From Datisca glomerata (taxonomy: Eukaryota > Streptophyta > Magnoliopsida > Cucurbitales > Datiscaceae), in the NCBI GenBank assembly GCA_003255025.1, contig QANY01008042.1, forward strand, positions 1 through 64,000: 64,000 nt of DNA, given 5' to 3'. Shown one piece after another: positions 21,876 to 34,407 of this stretch (position 1 is its first letter; the number at the start of each line of letters is the position of its first letter). Under the pieces are notes generated by a model. That model worked only from the letters and a program-made list of their open reading frames with translations, had not been told where the DNA came from and did not search any database. The position numbers were made by a program, and so were the translations under genes.

Positions 21876-23764
21876 ATGGAGCCTGGATCACAAGATAGTT
21901 CGATATTGTATTTATAGGATTAACATAGATCCCAACGTGTTTGGAACCAGGAGGATTCTCGTGCTTTACATTGTCACCGACATACTATAGTTGTTCATCG
22001 GAACATGACACTGCATAGACGTATTATTCCATATTTGATACGTGTTGGATTTTATGGAGTTGCGAAGGTTGGGTTATCGTTCTCGATTGGCACTTGATCA
22101 CATTTTTTGTGGAGAGATGACGTCCTGAAACACACACATTTCATATGGCACATGGTGAGTCTACCATTATTTTACAGGATGCGCAAACACAGTTAGGACT
22201 TACAGTTGATGGGATGACAGTCACGGGTACCTACATGATTTACAGGGATCATGTTTAATTATGTCATGTTTGCCTGCACATTTTCCCACATTAGCTGATG
22301 ATGATGACGAGCTTTTATGTGCATCGTTATGCACGTGCATATATTCTATAACTTATCGGAGATACCTTTTATGATAAGTCAAAAACTAAGGTGCATTTGA
22401 TGTTCTTGCTTTATTGGAAGACTTTATTGATGCCGGCCAATATAGTTGGGCTAGTGCATTGCTTGCAAAGTTGTATAGGGAGATGTGCAAAACCAGCCAT
22501 AAGTATGCTTCTGATATTGCTGACTCACTAGTATTACTACAATTATGGGCGTGAGACCAATTTTCATATTTGACACCATTGAGGTTGCAACGGGCGAGAC
22601 ACAATAATGTTAGAGAAGATGGACTTTTACTGCCACCCCCTCTATTGGGTATACGGTAAGTCAACTCATTTGATTATTATATGTATGTTATCATTTACAT
22701 GTATTTAACTGTTAAGTTTGCCTCATAGATGGAGAGATATTTTTAGTTTCATCCACACATATTCTTGAAGTATATCGATTTATGTTAGATAGACAAACTT
22801 CAATAAGGAATACTATGCTTTTTATTTACAATTGCTTTTTATAGGTAATACTCAAATTTTGTCATATTATTTATGATATGTTTTTATAGGTTATATGGAA
22901 ACCTTATAATAATATTATCCATACACTTCCTAAATATTGCATTATGCACATAGATATGTGACGGAGTGCCTCTCCCCTCGTATAGTGGTATGTTTCTTAT
23001 ATAGTGGAATGGCATCGAACAGATCGTGTCCTGAGAAAATTCGGTATAATTCAACATGTGCTCGGACCATGTGATACCGAAAGATGGTTGCATGACATCG
23101 ACCTGAGGGGGATAAATGAACTACATTGTAGCGTCCAACATCAGGCATACATTGAGAGATGGGATGGGCGTAGGACACACATTACTGAAGGGGACGTGGA
23201 TAAAGATGGATATGACAACTCATTTATGTTATGGTATCAGAGAATCATACGGTGATACATAACTCAACAAGGAGCTGAGCCGTCTTGGATAATGTATTGA
23301 ATCCGTAATGTGTGTGAAACAACTGTATATGTAATAAGATAAGTGAATGTGGCTTATCAAGCTCATTTGTCATAAAAGCATTGAATGTACAGTTCATCTC
23401 AAAGAAGCCAACAAGAACCACATATGACTTGACATGAACCATATGTGTCTCACCAATAGCCATGCACGCTGCCGGTCTTTACACATTTGGAGGTGAGTTA
23501 GTGACTCAACTTGGTTCCACTTCTGAACCATTTCATCAACCTCAACGCGGTATAGGAGGACGAGGTGTAGCTCTTGGAGGAGGAGGTTAAAAAAATGCCC
23601 GAAACTCTCCTATTGTGGAAAATGCTTCTATTATGGAGGAAGAACCACCTGTTGTAAAGGAAAACACATCTATTATGGAGGAAGGTCTGTCACAAGCAAC
23701 TCAATTACAAACATACGAAAGACGTCTAAGAAAATTAAGAAGACGACCACCGTGTAGAACATGA
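21876..23764 (+). pseudogene. Plant mobile domain (PMD) protein relic
   Basis: The start MEPGSQDSSILYL lies after a TTTTCAG acceptor. RIIPYLIRVGFYGVAKVG leads into RPETHTFHMAHGESTIILQD and QLGLTVDGMTVTG, the core of the aminotransferase-like plant mobile domain. Then come AGQYSWASALLAKLYREMCK and, in the last exon, VEWHRTDRVLRKFGIIQHVL and LHDIDLRG, ending in RRLRKLRRRPPC. Two expected Trp codons are TGA (before RPETHTF and after LQLWA), and other stops and shifts occur. PMD proteins exist both as host silencing-related genes (MAIL1/MAIN) and inside MULEs and Gypsy elements. Position directly behind a MULE transposase on the same strand supports the transposon version. Confidence 0.82.
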
Positions 23765-24029
23765 TGAACTTATTTATATTATGTAACAAACTTTTTAGAA
23801 TAATCAATGCATTTGATTTGTAATGATGTTATTGATAATATTGGAGTTGCAATGATCTTTTGAGTCATATATTTGTCTTTATGTTTTATGATTTGTTAAA
23901 AATGTAGGATGCTTATTGAAAGCGTTGGGATATAAGATTATAAAATGATTATGTAGGATGAATTTCGTTGCATGTTTGATTTTATTGTTGAAATGAGTGA
24001 AGCTTGAAAATGTTAGGATGAGAAGGGGG

Positions 24030-24260
24030 AAACACTAAAATTGTCTTTGCAAAAGAAGACTTCAGGAAAATGGAACAACTAAAATCGTCTTTTGGAAAGA
24101 CGATTTCATTGGAAACTAATGTCATCTCTATGAAAGACGGCTTTAGGCTACAGTGAAACCGTCATTTTCACTTGACTTATTGCAGGGACCTTGGGCACTT
24201 GTGAAGTCATCTTCGTAAAAGATGATTTTGGCCAACTTTGCAAAGACAATTTCCAACGTG
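24030..24260. repeat. Right terminal repeat array of the MULE
   Basis: Copies of aaaatcgtcttttggaaaga-like palindromic units, matching the left array in inverted orientation. The right limit is marked by ccgaaactaag in reverse complement, which resembles tctgaaactaat near 15390. Confidence 0.7.
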
Positions 24261-24339
24261 GGCACTACAATCTTAGTTTCGGATTTTTTTTAAAAATACG
24301 GTATTTTAGGATTTTTTTTAAAAATAACTGTACATGTGT

Positions 24340-26769
24340 CAAAAACCCAACTAACTTATCTGTGAACGTTGAAAGATATTAACCAGCATCAAAGAAAAAT
24401 GACATGTGGCAAAATTAATGCCTGGAAAAATAATGGCCTTACTTATTAGTTATTGGTCAAGCTTAAGTTGCTTTTAGTGGACGATGGATTTTAATTCAAC
24501 GCCAACATCTAGAGCTCCAAACTGAACTGGATCATACTAAATTTCACTATAATTTTAGAGTGTTTCTTTAAAATTGTGTTGGATGATACTTAATTCATTA
24601 AAATACATATGGATTGAGTATTTACTTTTTTTCTTCAATGTAGTTGGTTAATAAAAACGTTTCCGGGATGTTTATTTTTAATAAATCGAATTGTCCTAGT
24701 AAAGAAAAATATTATTTAACAATCATATATGCTGAAAAATCTTAGACATAGTCTATATATTAACCTTTTGGTCATGATCATGGTCATGGTCATGGATTGA
24801 ACCAAACCAATATTCAGGCAATTTGTTGAATATAATGGTAAATAAAACTTCGATTTCATGCATTCTTAACTAACATGTAATACTATATAGTAATTTTTGT
24901 TGTTGCTATATTTGTATTATGTATATGAAAAATAGAGAATTCACCTAATAGTTTAAATATCGACAAATTAGTTTAAAAACAAAGTTATCAATAAATTTGA
25001 CACATAATTCTGAATCATTTTATATTCGACACTAACAAATTAAAGAATTTAACACACGATCAATGATCAGGTATGCACAATCCATCTTTTTCATTTAACT
25101 TGATTTGAACCGTTTGAATCTTATCAAGATTATTTTTATGAGTTGAAGTATCCCATATATTATAATTGGATATCTCATATCTATTATATGGATATTCCTA
25201 TCCCAATCTCCACCTACATAAATTCTGACTTCTTAGTTTTCTATATTTAGATCTCTCTGACACTAATAATGACTCCCTACCCTTGAAAATCCTAAGTTTT
25301 CTTATTGACTAGTAATTTATAGAGGTCGGCACCTGTCTATTAGTAAGGGTTTAGTTTCAGATTCTTGGGGGGCATGGATGTAATTGAGATTTTAATATTG
25401 CTTTTTGAAAATTAAAGGTGGGAAAAAATAAAGCGTGCTTGCGATTGGTGGCATGTTAATTTTTCCTACCCTCACAACGATAAAAATAGTCTAAAGCACC
25501 GTTATATTTAGATATCCTTTACTTTAGTTGACTAAGATTTAATTATGCATCAAAATTACACAGATACCCATCAAATTCAATTTTTGTTCTACATAAATTA
25601 TCACCTAAATATGACATTTCACAAGTCGGAATTCAATATCAATCTCAAGTTATGCTCCTATCAAGTTACCCATAGCAACATATAGTTGTTACTTAAATAA
25701 AAATATGCATATTTTTCTTCTAAATAGTTGACATATTTGATTAGAATAATATTATCGATTTCTGTTGGACAAACAAGATAGCGAATCTTGAAATGATTTT
25801 GTTACCTCACTCATGTAACTCTAAACTTCTTTATTTTTATCATCTATCAATCTTGATGTAACATACTAGAAATATATACTTATTTGCATGATTAGAGTGA
25901 TTATTGTGGGTTATATTGTCTTGCGTACTATTATTGTAATAGTTTTTCAAGTCAATTTTTTCAACCGTCAAAAAATAGTGAAACAAGCATAAAATTGTCT
26001 TTCATGAGCTTAATTGAAGGACAAATTACACTTTACATCTTTAAATTATCATTAATAGATATTTTAAACCGTAAATTTTAAAATATTATAGTTTAAACTC
26101 TAAACCATCTGAAACTCACAGTTGTAACCCTGCACGTTACTCTGGTTAGTGCACGTTGTTTTGTATATTTTTTTTCCATACGAGACAATGTCATTTTAAC
26201 TATTAGGGAGAGGGGAAGGGGGTGTGTTTGTGATGGTGTTCGAGTCCTATAATATCATATCTCTAATAGTTGAAACGATGTCATCTTATATAGAGACAAA
26301 TGACATCATTTTTTGTATAAAAACTAACGCGCAATAATCGGAGTAATATCTACCGTTACAATTGTGATTTTAATATATTTTAGAATTTAGAGTTTAAAAT
26401 ATTTATTAATAATAATTTGAAGAGATAAATTATAATTTTTTCTTAATTTAATTATATACATTTTTGGCATACCTCGATGTATACTTTATTAAATATATGT
26501 TTTAATCTAACTGTCATATCTATTATTGTAATACTTGTTTTGTTAGAAAAATTTACTTTGTCGGTGACGGCCAGTAAAAGAAAATAGTTGAAAGAAAGTA
26601 TGTAAAAATATGGATATTTAGTGACAGTCAACCACAGTGAACCCCAATTAGGTAAAACGAAGCACGATTAAGTCACTCATAACCAACAGTTTGAATAATT
26701 TTGTCCACATAACAAAGTATTTGTCTGAACCACAACGCTCTCTCTAACAGTCATACCCCCCGAGGCCCC
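24340..26769. other. AT-rich spacer upstream of the CIP7-like gene
   Basis: No gene or named repeat. A short palindrome-rich spot at 24774-24796 repeats ggtcatgatcatggtcatgg. The last few hundred bases presumably hold the promoter of the downstream gene, but no defined box can be proven. Confidence 0.5.
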
Positions 26770-27767
26770 GACACTCATACACAGTCCTCTCTCTTTCCCT
26801 CTCTCCTCTCTCTACTGTATCTTTTAGGCAGAGAGAGTGTAGAGAGAGAACCGCACTTTTTTTGAGAATTGAGTAAAGCATAAATTATCTTCTCATTGTT
26901 AGGGTTTCCTTAGCACTTCAAATTGCAAATCCCAAAAAGAAATTTTGAGAAAACCATTCTTCAAGAGTAGGGAGGAGGAGGGCGGAGGGAGGGGGAATAT
27001 TGGGAGCAAAGAACATAACGTGAAGGACTAAAATGCTGGTTCACATTTGGGTTTGACCCGATATGGAAGATCCGATTCAGCATTCATGGATCTAAGTCGA
27101 TCAGGTGTGCTTCTGATTCGACGTCGGTCTCACATTTTAGTTCCAAATTTTGGTTTTGAGATGGCTAAGTTTTTGAAGTACTCCATGAAATTTTCTGTCT
27201 TTCTGTATGTACAATGTGCAGTAGTTTTGCATTTGAAATAGATTTGGATCGGCATTTGAATTTTTGTTTGGGATTGAATTTGCTTGGGTCTTCTCATAGT
27301 CTGATAACTTATGCCTGTATTTTTACTGAATCAGATCTAAAGCGCATCTGACTAGTGCGTGTGAAGTGTAATTCCTATTTTGGTAACTTTTAGTTCTTTT
27401 TTGGGATAAGTTTTCAGTTGGAGATTGTAATGCATAAAAATGTAGCTATTCTTGGCATCGGGTTCCCTTATTCTAATTGAATATCGAGTTTTTCAATACC
27501 CTCGGATGTGACTCCTATTTTGTTTAATACGTAGAATTTTTTTCTATTCTTTTTTGACTAATAGGAAGTGCTCATTTTGTTTTCTGAATATCTTGTCATA
27601 GCTACTTTTTGTACATTACCAGCATTTTGTATCTGAAGCTTCTCGATTGTATTTTTTTATGACATCAAGCAAGCATTAATCATAAGCCTGAAGACTTATG
27701 GGTTTTAGCGGAAGGGTACATTTATGAAGAGCTTGGGAAGAGATAGTATAATCTCAGTGAAGGGAAA
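26770..27767 (+). promoter_or_regulatory. Probable 5' leader of the CIP7-like gene
   Basis: A pyrimidine-rich stretch at 26775-26820 (ctctctctttccctctctcc) is typical near plant transcription starts. The leader to the ATG at 27768 is long, T-rich after 27240 and intron-like, and contains a 64-codon upstream frame at 27047-27241. A leader intron is likely but its limits cannot be fixed by eye. Confidence 0.45.
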
Positions 27768-30700
27768 ATGAGAGCAGACACTCCTTTGGACTATGCTGTT
27801 TTCCAATTGTCACCTAGGCGTTCAAGGCAAGTATCATAATCCTGGTACTTAAGTTTTTATATGAGCTACAATTTGCTAACTATATCCCTCTCTACAGATG
27901 TGAATTGTTTGTTTCCAGTGAAGGAAACACTGAGAAGCTTGCATCAGGCTCAGTAAAGCCGTTTGTCACTCATTTAAAGGTTGCAGAAGAGCAGTTTGCA
28001 CTAGCTGTCCCATTAATTAAGCTTGAAGTTGAAAAGTGTTTAAAGGGTGAGACATGGTTCTCCAAAGGAACCCTTGAAAGGTAACATGTTTCCTAGAACT
28101 ATGTATAATTACATTTACTTTCTCTCACTTCATTAAAATTTGTTGCTTCAAGATTTGTGCGGTTTGTTAGCACACCAGAGATTTTGGAATTGGTGAATAC
28201 ATTTGATGCTGAGGTGTCTCAGCTGGAAGCAGCCAGGATTTTATATTCACAGGTCAAAGTAGCTGTTTGGTTAATGGATAGATTTCATGATAGATCATGA
28301 AAAAAATTTCATTACTTCAACTAAAATGTGGAAACTTTTTTGCATCAGGGGGTTGGAGATCAGCGTTCTGGTGCATCTGGTACGATTAATCTGTTTTGAC
28401 GTGACATTACTATCTCGATATTCACTCTTGTTTTGTTTAAATAAAGGATTTGTTGCTAGAATTCTACCCAAAGAGAGGAGCTTGCTAATATTACTTTTGC
28501 TGGCATCTTATGTACTGTGAACTTGGGGAAAGAAAAAAGAAAATGCTGATAATCTTGTAATATTCTTGTAATATGTTTTGTATCATATTTAGTATTGGGC
28601 ACCTGAAATTCCTGTTAAAGTATTCATGCTGGAATAATTCAGTAATATATATTCTAATAATTTGATTCTAAGAATTCGCTGAGATGTTTTTTATCATTAA
28701 CAATTTGCTGCAGGAGGGAATGGAACCGGGATTATGGCATCAGCAGATGGAACGAAGTAACCTTTCTTTCTTAAGCTCTTCGTTATTTTTACTGGAATGC
28801 TCATTTAATGTGATTATATTGGATACAATTAGTGATTATAATCACTTTACTTTTTTCTGTGTTGCGAAAGTCAGTTCCTCTAAGTTGGAATTTTGTGTAA
28901 CATTCATCTATTTTTTCTGACAAAGGAAACTGATTAGTTTATTTTGGAGGCTCCATCTTACAATAGCTGAGAAAATCTAAGCTTTAAGATGCAATGTTGT
29001 TTCAAGATGATATTACTTGCCCAATCATGTTTCTGTCTTTTGTTGGTGAGATTTTTTGCTTCAAGATTCGCTCAAGTGCATTGTCAAAGACTTGAATTCT
29101 ACCTTTCCATTCTGCCTAGTAGAGATTGTAACTTTTAGATGTGGCACTGGGAATCTTTATTCTAGATGAGCATGAGTTTCAGTTCATTTATCATGACAGA
29201 TTGCAAGAAATACCATATTCGTTCTAATAAAGCTCAAATTATGTCACGATCAACATCCTCGATGCATCAAGCCTTTTTGAATATGTGCCAGAATTCATTT
29301 TCGTTTTGTTTCTGACACTTACAATAATAGGAAAGAGCTTATGAGGGCCATTGATGTACGACTTGTCGCTGCTAGGCAAGACTTATCCATGGCTTGTGCT
29401 CGTGCATCAGCTGCAGGTTTCAACCTTGACACCGTGTCTGACCTTCAACACTTCTCAGATTGTTTTGGTGCACATCGCTTACAGTAAGAAATGTGGATAT
29501 CTATTTTCAATTGGACTTATTCCAGGATTTGCCCCTAAACATTCTTATTGCTTTAAAATGAATACATTCATCTTATCGTGGGAGTATTATTATACAACTA
29601 TACAATACGACTTCTGAACCATCTCGCTTTTTACACATAATAGTTCTGTTCATCATTAGAGTTTTAAGTCAAGTGGAACACATTTGGCCAAAGGTGCAAA
29701 GCTAAATAATTGCTGCTACTAGACAGCTCTCAGATGTACAAATAGGTGAAAGAGAGGGGAAAAAAGAAAAAGAAAAAAGAAGAAAGAACTCTTGAAAGTA
29801 AAGATATCTGTCACAATAAGGCAGGTATAGCAGTTAGAGGGGTCTTTTCCTTTCCTAAAAAGCTCAACCTTCTTCCAACTTTAAACCTCTATTTGCTCAA
29901 AGTTGAATTAGTGTTATTCTAGGAAAATAATATTTATTCTTGTGACTTTCTTCTATTCTGTGCAGCGAAGCCTGCTTAAAATTCATTTCATTGTGCCAAA
30001 AACGATCTGAGTTGATTAACCTTTGGAAGCCGAGTGTTGATGACAGAGTTATCAGAACATCATTTGGGTCTGACATGTCAATTGATGATCCCACTGAAGA
30101 CAATGCGGAGTCCCACTCCCATAACAAAACACAAAATAGGCATCAACTGGAACCCCCCAAGTCCACCCCAACTCCTACATTACAAGACATAAATGTGAAA
30201 GATGTTGCCAAGGAACAGAACCCTCCTGAAGTCTCTGAGGAGAAGAACAAGGAGGAGACTCTGATTGGGTCATCCTCAGCTTCTGTGAGTCATCTCTCTA
30301 GGCGGCTCAGCGTGCAGGATCGTATAAACCTATTTGAGAGCAAACAGAAAGAGAATTCCAATAGCAGTGGTAGCAAACCCGTTGTTGGCAAGCCTGTGGA
30401 GCTGAGGAGGCTCTCCTCAGATGTATCATCAGCTTCTTCACTGGCTGAGAAGGCTGTTCTGAGAAGATGGAGCTGTGCAAGTGATATGAGCATTGATTTG
30501 AGTGGTGAAAAGAAGGATGTTGAGAGCCCTTTGTGTACTCCCTCTTCCACTTCCTCTGTTTCTCAAAGTAAGGTGAATATTTTTTCTGGCGTGTCTGAGG
30601 ATAAGGACCAGAAACCAGTGAATGACTCAGCAAATTCATCTAATGTTGAAATGTGGAGTGGTTCTGTAAGAGACAATGATTGTAAAGTGGTTAAAGAGGA

Positions 30701-33700
30701 GGGATCAGAGGCATGGATGAATTGGAAGGAGCAAGCAACAGATAAAGTCCAGGCCATATCATTACTTGGTAGGGCTGAGCCAGTGGGAAATGATTTAGGG
30801 GTTTCTCAGGAGAATGTGGAGATTTTGTTGGGTGGGAAAGACAGAAATGATGGAATTAAAGATCAAGTTGGTTGTGAGACGCGCTCAGGAGTTTTTTCAG
30901 ATCCGGCAAAGACTGGAATGAAACACTGGGTTGCTCCTCAGGACCAGATTGCTACTCAAAGCAAGACAACTGAAGGTCAGTTTGTGAATAGGATGGAGAT
31001 CTCTGGACTTAGAGATCAGATGGTGATGCATTCACGTTCTAGGTATTCTCAACGTCATTCTAGATCTCTGTCAGGGCAATTTGAAACCCCTTTAGCTCAG
31101 TTCAAGGAGATTCAATGTGAGGTGGACGCAGACGTGTTATCTTTGGATCAGCAACATCTCAAAAAGGATCATTCTGGAGTTCTTAAGAAGAAAATGCACA
31201 ATTCAGTTTCATCTAGTTCTGAAAATGCAACAAAGTCACAATTTAGGAGGGATGACAATGGTGATGTTCACAACTCCACTAAGTTGGGTTTTTCTGGTAC
31301 AAAGGTCTTGGAGAGTCAAGAGAGCTCCTCTACAAACTTGACAGCAGCAGTAGAGCAAGGTCAGAGAGCAAGGCAGTCTAAGGGAAATCAGGAGCTGAAT
31401 GATGAACTTAAAATGAAGGCAAATGAGCTTGAAAAGCTTTTTGCAGAGCACAAACTTCGGGCTCCAGGTGAGCAGTCTGGTTCTGGAAGGAGAAGCAAGC
31501 CTGCTGACATGCAGGCAGAACAGGCAGTTAGCTTGCATTATATTAAACCAGCAGCACAGAAGATTGCTTCGGCACAACTTCTAGAGGAATACTCTGTGCC
31601 TGAACCAACTGGAAGTTCCAGTAGTAGGACACAGCTTCTTACTACTTCGCTGACGAAGATGGTTGATTATCCTGGCAATAATTTGCGGCCAAATTTCTCT
31701 GATGATTCTAGAGGAAACCTTTATGAGATATATATGGAGAAAAGAGATGCTAAACTGAGGGAAGAATGGGTTTCTAGAAGAGCAGAGAAAGAAGCTAAGA
31801 TGAAGGCCATGCAGGATAGCCTTGATCTGAGCAGAGAAGAGATGAAGGCTAAGTTCTCAGGCTCTGTTGACAGGCATGATTCAGTTTCCAGTGCTCGACG
31901 ACGTGCAGAGAAACTCAGATCATTCAATTCCCGATCAAGTTTGAAGTGGGAGCAGGTACTTCATATTTTTCTTTTGATTTTACATAATAAATATTGTAGC
32001 TGATTGCTGATGGAACTACGTTCTGAGCATGAATATATATATCCTTTTGATAATAGCACGCAGATTCAATCCAGAGTGGCGAGGACGAAGACTGTCCTGA
32101 GCTTCTGCTGCAAAAGGGTCATGGACAAGAGAGTCTTTTCAGTGATGCAGTAGATACTTCTTCTAGAAGCACCAAGTCTAAGAAGGTTTTTCCAAATAAA
32201 AGTTTGTCTTCATCCACCCCTCGCACGACAGCCTCACCAGCTCCACGATCTGCCGTCAAAGTTCCCTACTCCAGTTCAGGGAGGCGAAGAGGACAAACGG
32301 AAAATCCTCTTGCTCAGTCAGTTCCCAACTTCTCGGATCTCAGGAAGGAAAATGCGAAGCCTTCTTCTGGAGTCACCAAAGCGACAACGCGCTCGCATGT
32401 GCGAAATAATGTGCGCAGCAAGATTACCAATGACGATTCAGCTGCCAAGGAAGAAAAGCCGCGGCAGTCTCACTCCTTGACAAAAACTTCTCTCGTTTCT
32501 GTAGAAAGTAAGGACTTATCTCCTTTAAACTCTGACAGCAGCATTTTGGCACCGGTGAAGTTTGATGAAGAGCAGAGTGTTTACAACAAACATTCAAAGA
32601 GGATGGAGTCAAAGCCTTTTCTAAGGAGAGGTGATGGAGTTGGTCCTGGTACTGGAGCTAGTATTACCAAAGTGATGGCTTCTGTGGCATCTGAAACTCT
32701 AAAAGATGAAGAATTCGATGCATTGGCCGCTGAGGTTGAGGATTTAGTAATTGTGACCAGAGAAGAACAAGAGGAAGAAAGTGAGACAATGGTGGTTGAA
32801 GATGCTAATATGGATAGTGGAAAACCTAGTGTGAGCCAGGCATCTGACCAGTCAGGTATTTCTGACTCAGAAAATGGTGACTCGATGAGATTTCTTTCTC
32901 AGTTGAATCCTTCAATTGCTGAGTTGCCAGCAGTGATGCCTTCAACATTCCACCCAGGAGGGTTGATGCAGGACTCACCAGGGGAGAGCCCGTTGTCATG
33001 GAATTCCCGAGTGCATCATCCATTCTCCTACCCTCAGGAGACCTCAGATATTGATGCTTCTGTGGATTCCCCAATTGGGAGCCCTGCATCCTGGAATTTT
33101 CACAATCTTGCACAAACAGAGGCCGATGCGGTTAGAATGAGGAAGAAATGGGGAAGTGCTCAGAAACCTAGTCTTGTTGTAAGTTCTTCCAATCAGTCCC
33201 GGAAGGATGTGACCAAGGGCTTTAAAAGGTTACTAAAATTTGGAAGGAGAAGTCGTGGGACAGAGACTTTAATGGATTGGATCTCTGCTACTACTTCTGA
33301 GGGAGATGATGACACAGAAGATGGTCGAGATCCTGCCAATCGGTCATCAGAAGACTTGCGGAAGTCAAGGATGGGATTCTCACAAGGCCCTTCTGATGAC
33401 AGCTTCAATGAGAGCGAGTTGTTCAGTGAACAAGGTAAACATATCTGTGCTTTTGTAATTATGTATCTATTTTATTTGGTAGGAGTATTCACTGACATGT
33501 GCCTTTTTAGTGGATTTGAGTTTAAAAAATAGTTCTGATCGGAATCTCTTAAATGCTTTGACTCTAGGGTTTTATATTAACTATATGCATCTTAGAGTTT
33601 GAAGAAACCAAGCTGACTAAAAGCTTGTCTGGTGTTGAAAAACCTTAGTGACCATTAAAAGATTCAACTGGATAAAGTTTATAGCTAAATTCATTAGCTG

Positions 33701-34407
33701 ACTACGAGATGTTTTTTATCCTTTTACAGTTCAGGCATTACGAAGCTCTATACCAGCACCTCCAGCAAACTTTAAGTTCAGGGAGGATAACATGTCAGGA
33801 AGCTCATTGAAAGGTGACTTGTCGTCTCTTTTTTCGTATCACTCTGGCTTGGAATTAATATCGAATGCATCTAGTTGACAGTAGTAAATAGTTATACTTG
33901 TACATATACTTCTAAAGTTGCCCAGCTGGGCTAGCTCTAAGGGCGAAGTTGTGTCTTGTGCTGGTGGGTCCAAAATGGTCCCTGCCGGATTGGAGTTCCG
34001 GGTCCTTAAAAAATATACTTCTAAAGTGAACTTTAATGACTCATCATTTTCCTTCTATCGTGAATTCAGAAGAGCTATGTTATTGGAAAAAAGAGCCTAC
34101 GGATATTTTCCTGGGCACTAGCTCTATGTTCTAGATGAATTGAACTTTATGAGGCAAAAAGGAAAATATATGTTAGTTTTGGTTGTCACGCTTTAATTTT
34201 TCTTGGGCTAGCTCCTTTTCCTTGTATAGGTTTATAAATATATTATCTAAGCGTTTAAAAAGTCTTCTTAGGAAGGTGAAAGTACTACTTGTTGGGGAGT
34301 TGAGTTTCTCTGTCTGACGGTGTGATAGTTGAAACATTACAGCTCCGCGGTCATTCTTCTCGCTCTCAACCTTCCGAAACAAGGGGAGTGACTCAAAACC
34401 CCGGTAA
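27768..34407 (+). CDS. CIP7: COP1-interacting protein 7 (CIP7)-like protein, 10 coding exons
   Basis: Exons 27768-27826, 27898-28080, 28153-28252, 28349-28379, 28714-28756, 29331-29483, 29966-31955, 32057-33434, 33730-33813 and 34343-34407 join to 1361 codons and a TAA stop. The start [19 protein letters not shown], the conserved N-terminal block ([39 protein letters not shown]) and the end [18 protein letters not shown] match the plant CIP7 family. CIP7 is a nuclear protein bound by the COP1 ubiquitin ligase and is reported to act positively in light-regulated gene expression. After about residue 190 the chain is Ser/Asp/Lys-rich and mostly disordered, with charged helical stretches near [20 protein letters not shown] and [20 protein letters not shown]. 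Intron 1 has a GC donor (AG/GCAAGT); the GT four bases further on would read into a stop. Family is sure; the exact orthologue is not. Confidence 0.92.

Larger units (their letters stand above)
15380..24330 (+). mobile_element. Large decayed Mutator-like element (MULE) encoding transposase and PMD relics
   Basis: The ends carry inverted arrays of gtcgtcttttgcaaagacga-like units (15430-15600 and, reversed, 24030-24260). Between them lie a MULE transposase relic (19140-21690) and, downstream on the same strand, a plant-mobile-domain relic (21876-23764). I could not find a clean 9-bp target duplication, so both outer limits are estimates to within about 100 bp. The transposase is preceded by a 3-kb unit with its own inverted repeats and captured gene pieces. 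All frames are broken, so the element is dead. Confidence 0.75.

Noticed and set aside
30290..31577. Several antisense frames of 60-113 codons
   Set aside because: Shadows of the large CIP7 exon; no independent start context or motif.
33918..34121. 67-codon open frame
   Set aside because: Lies inside the last intron of the CIP7-like gene; the CIP7 ending ([12 protein letters not shown]...) is found after it.
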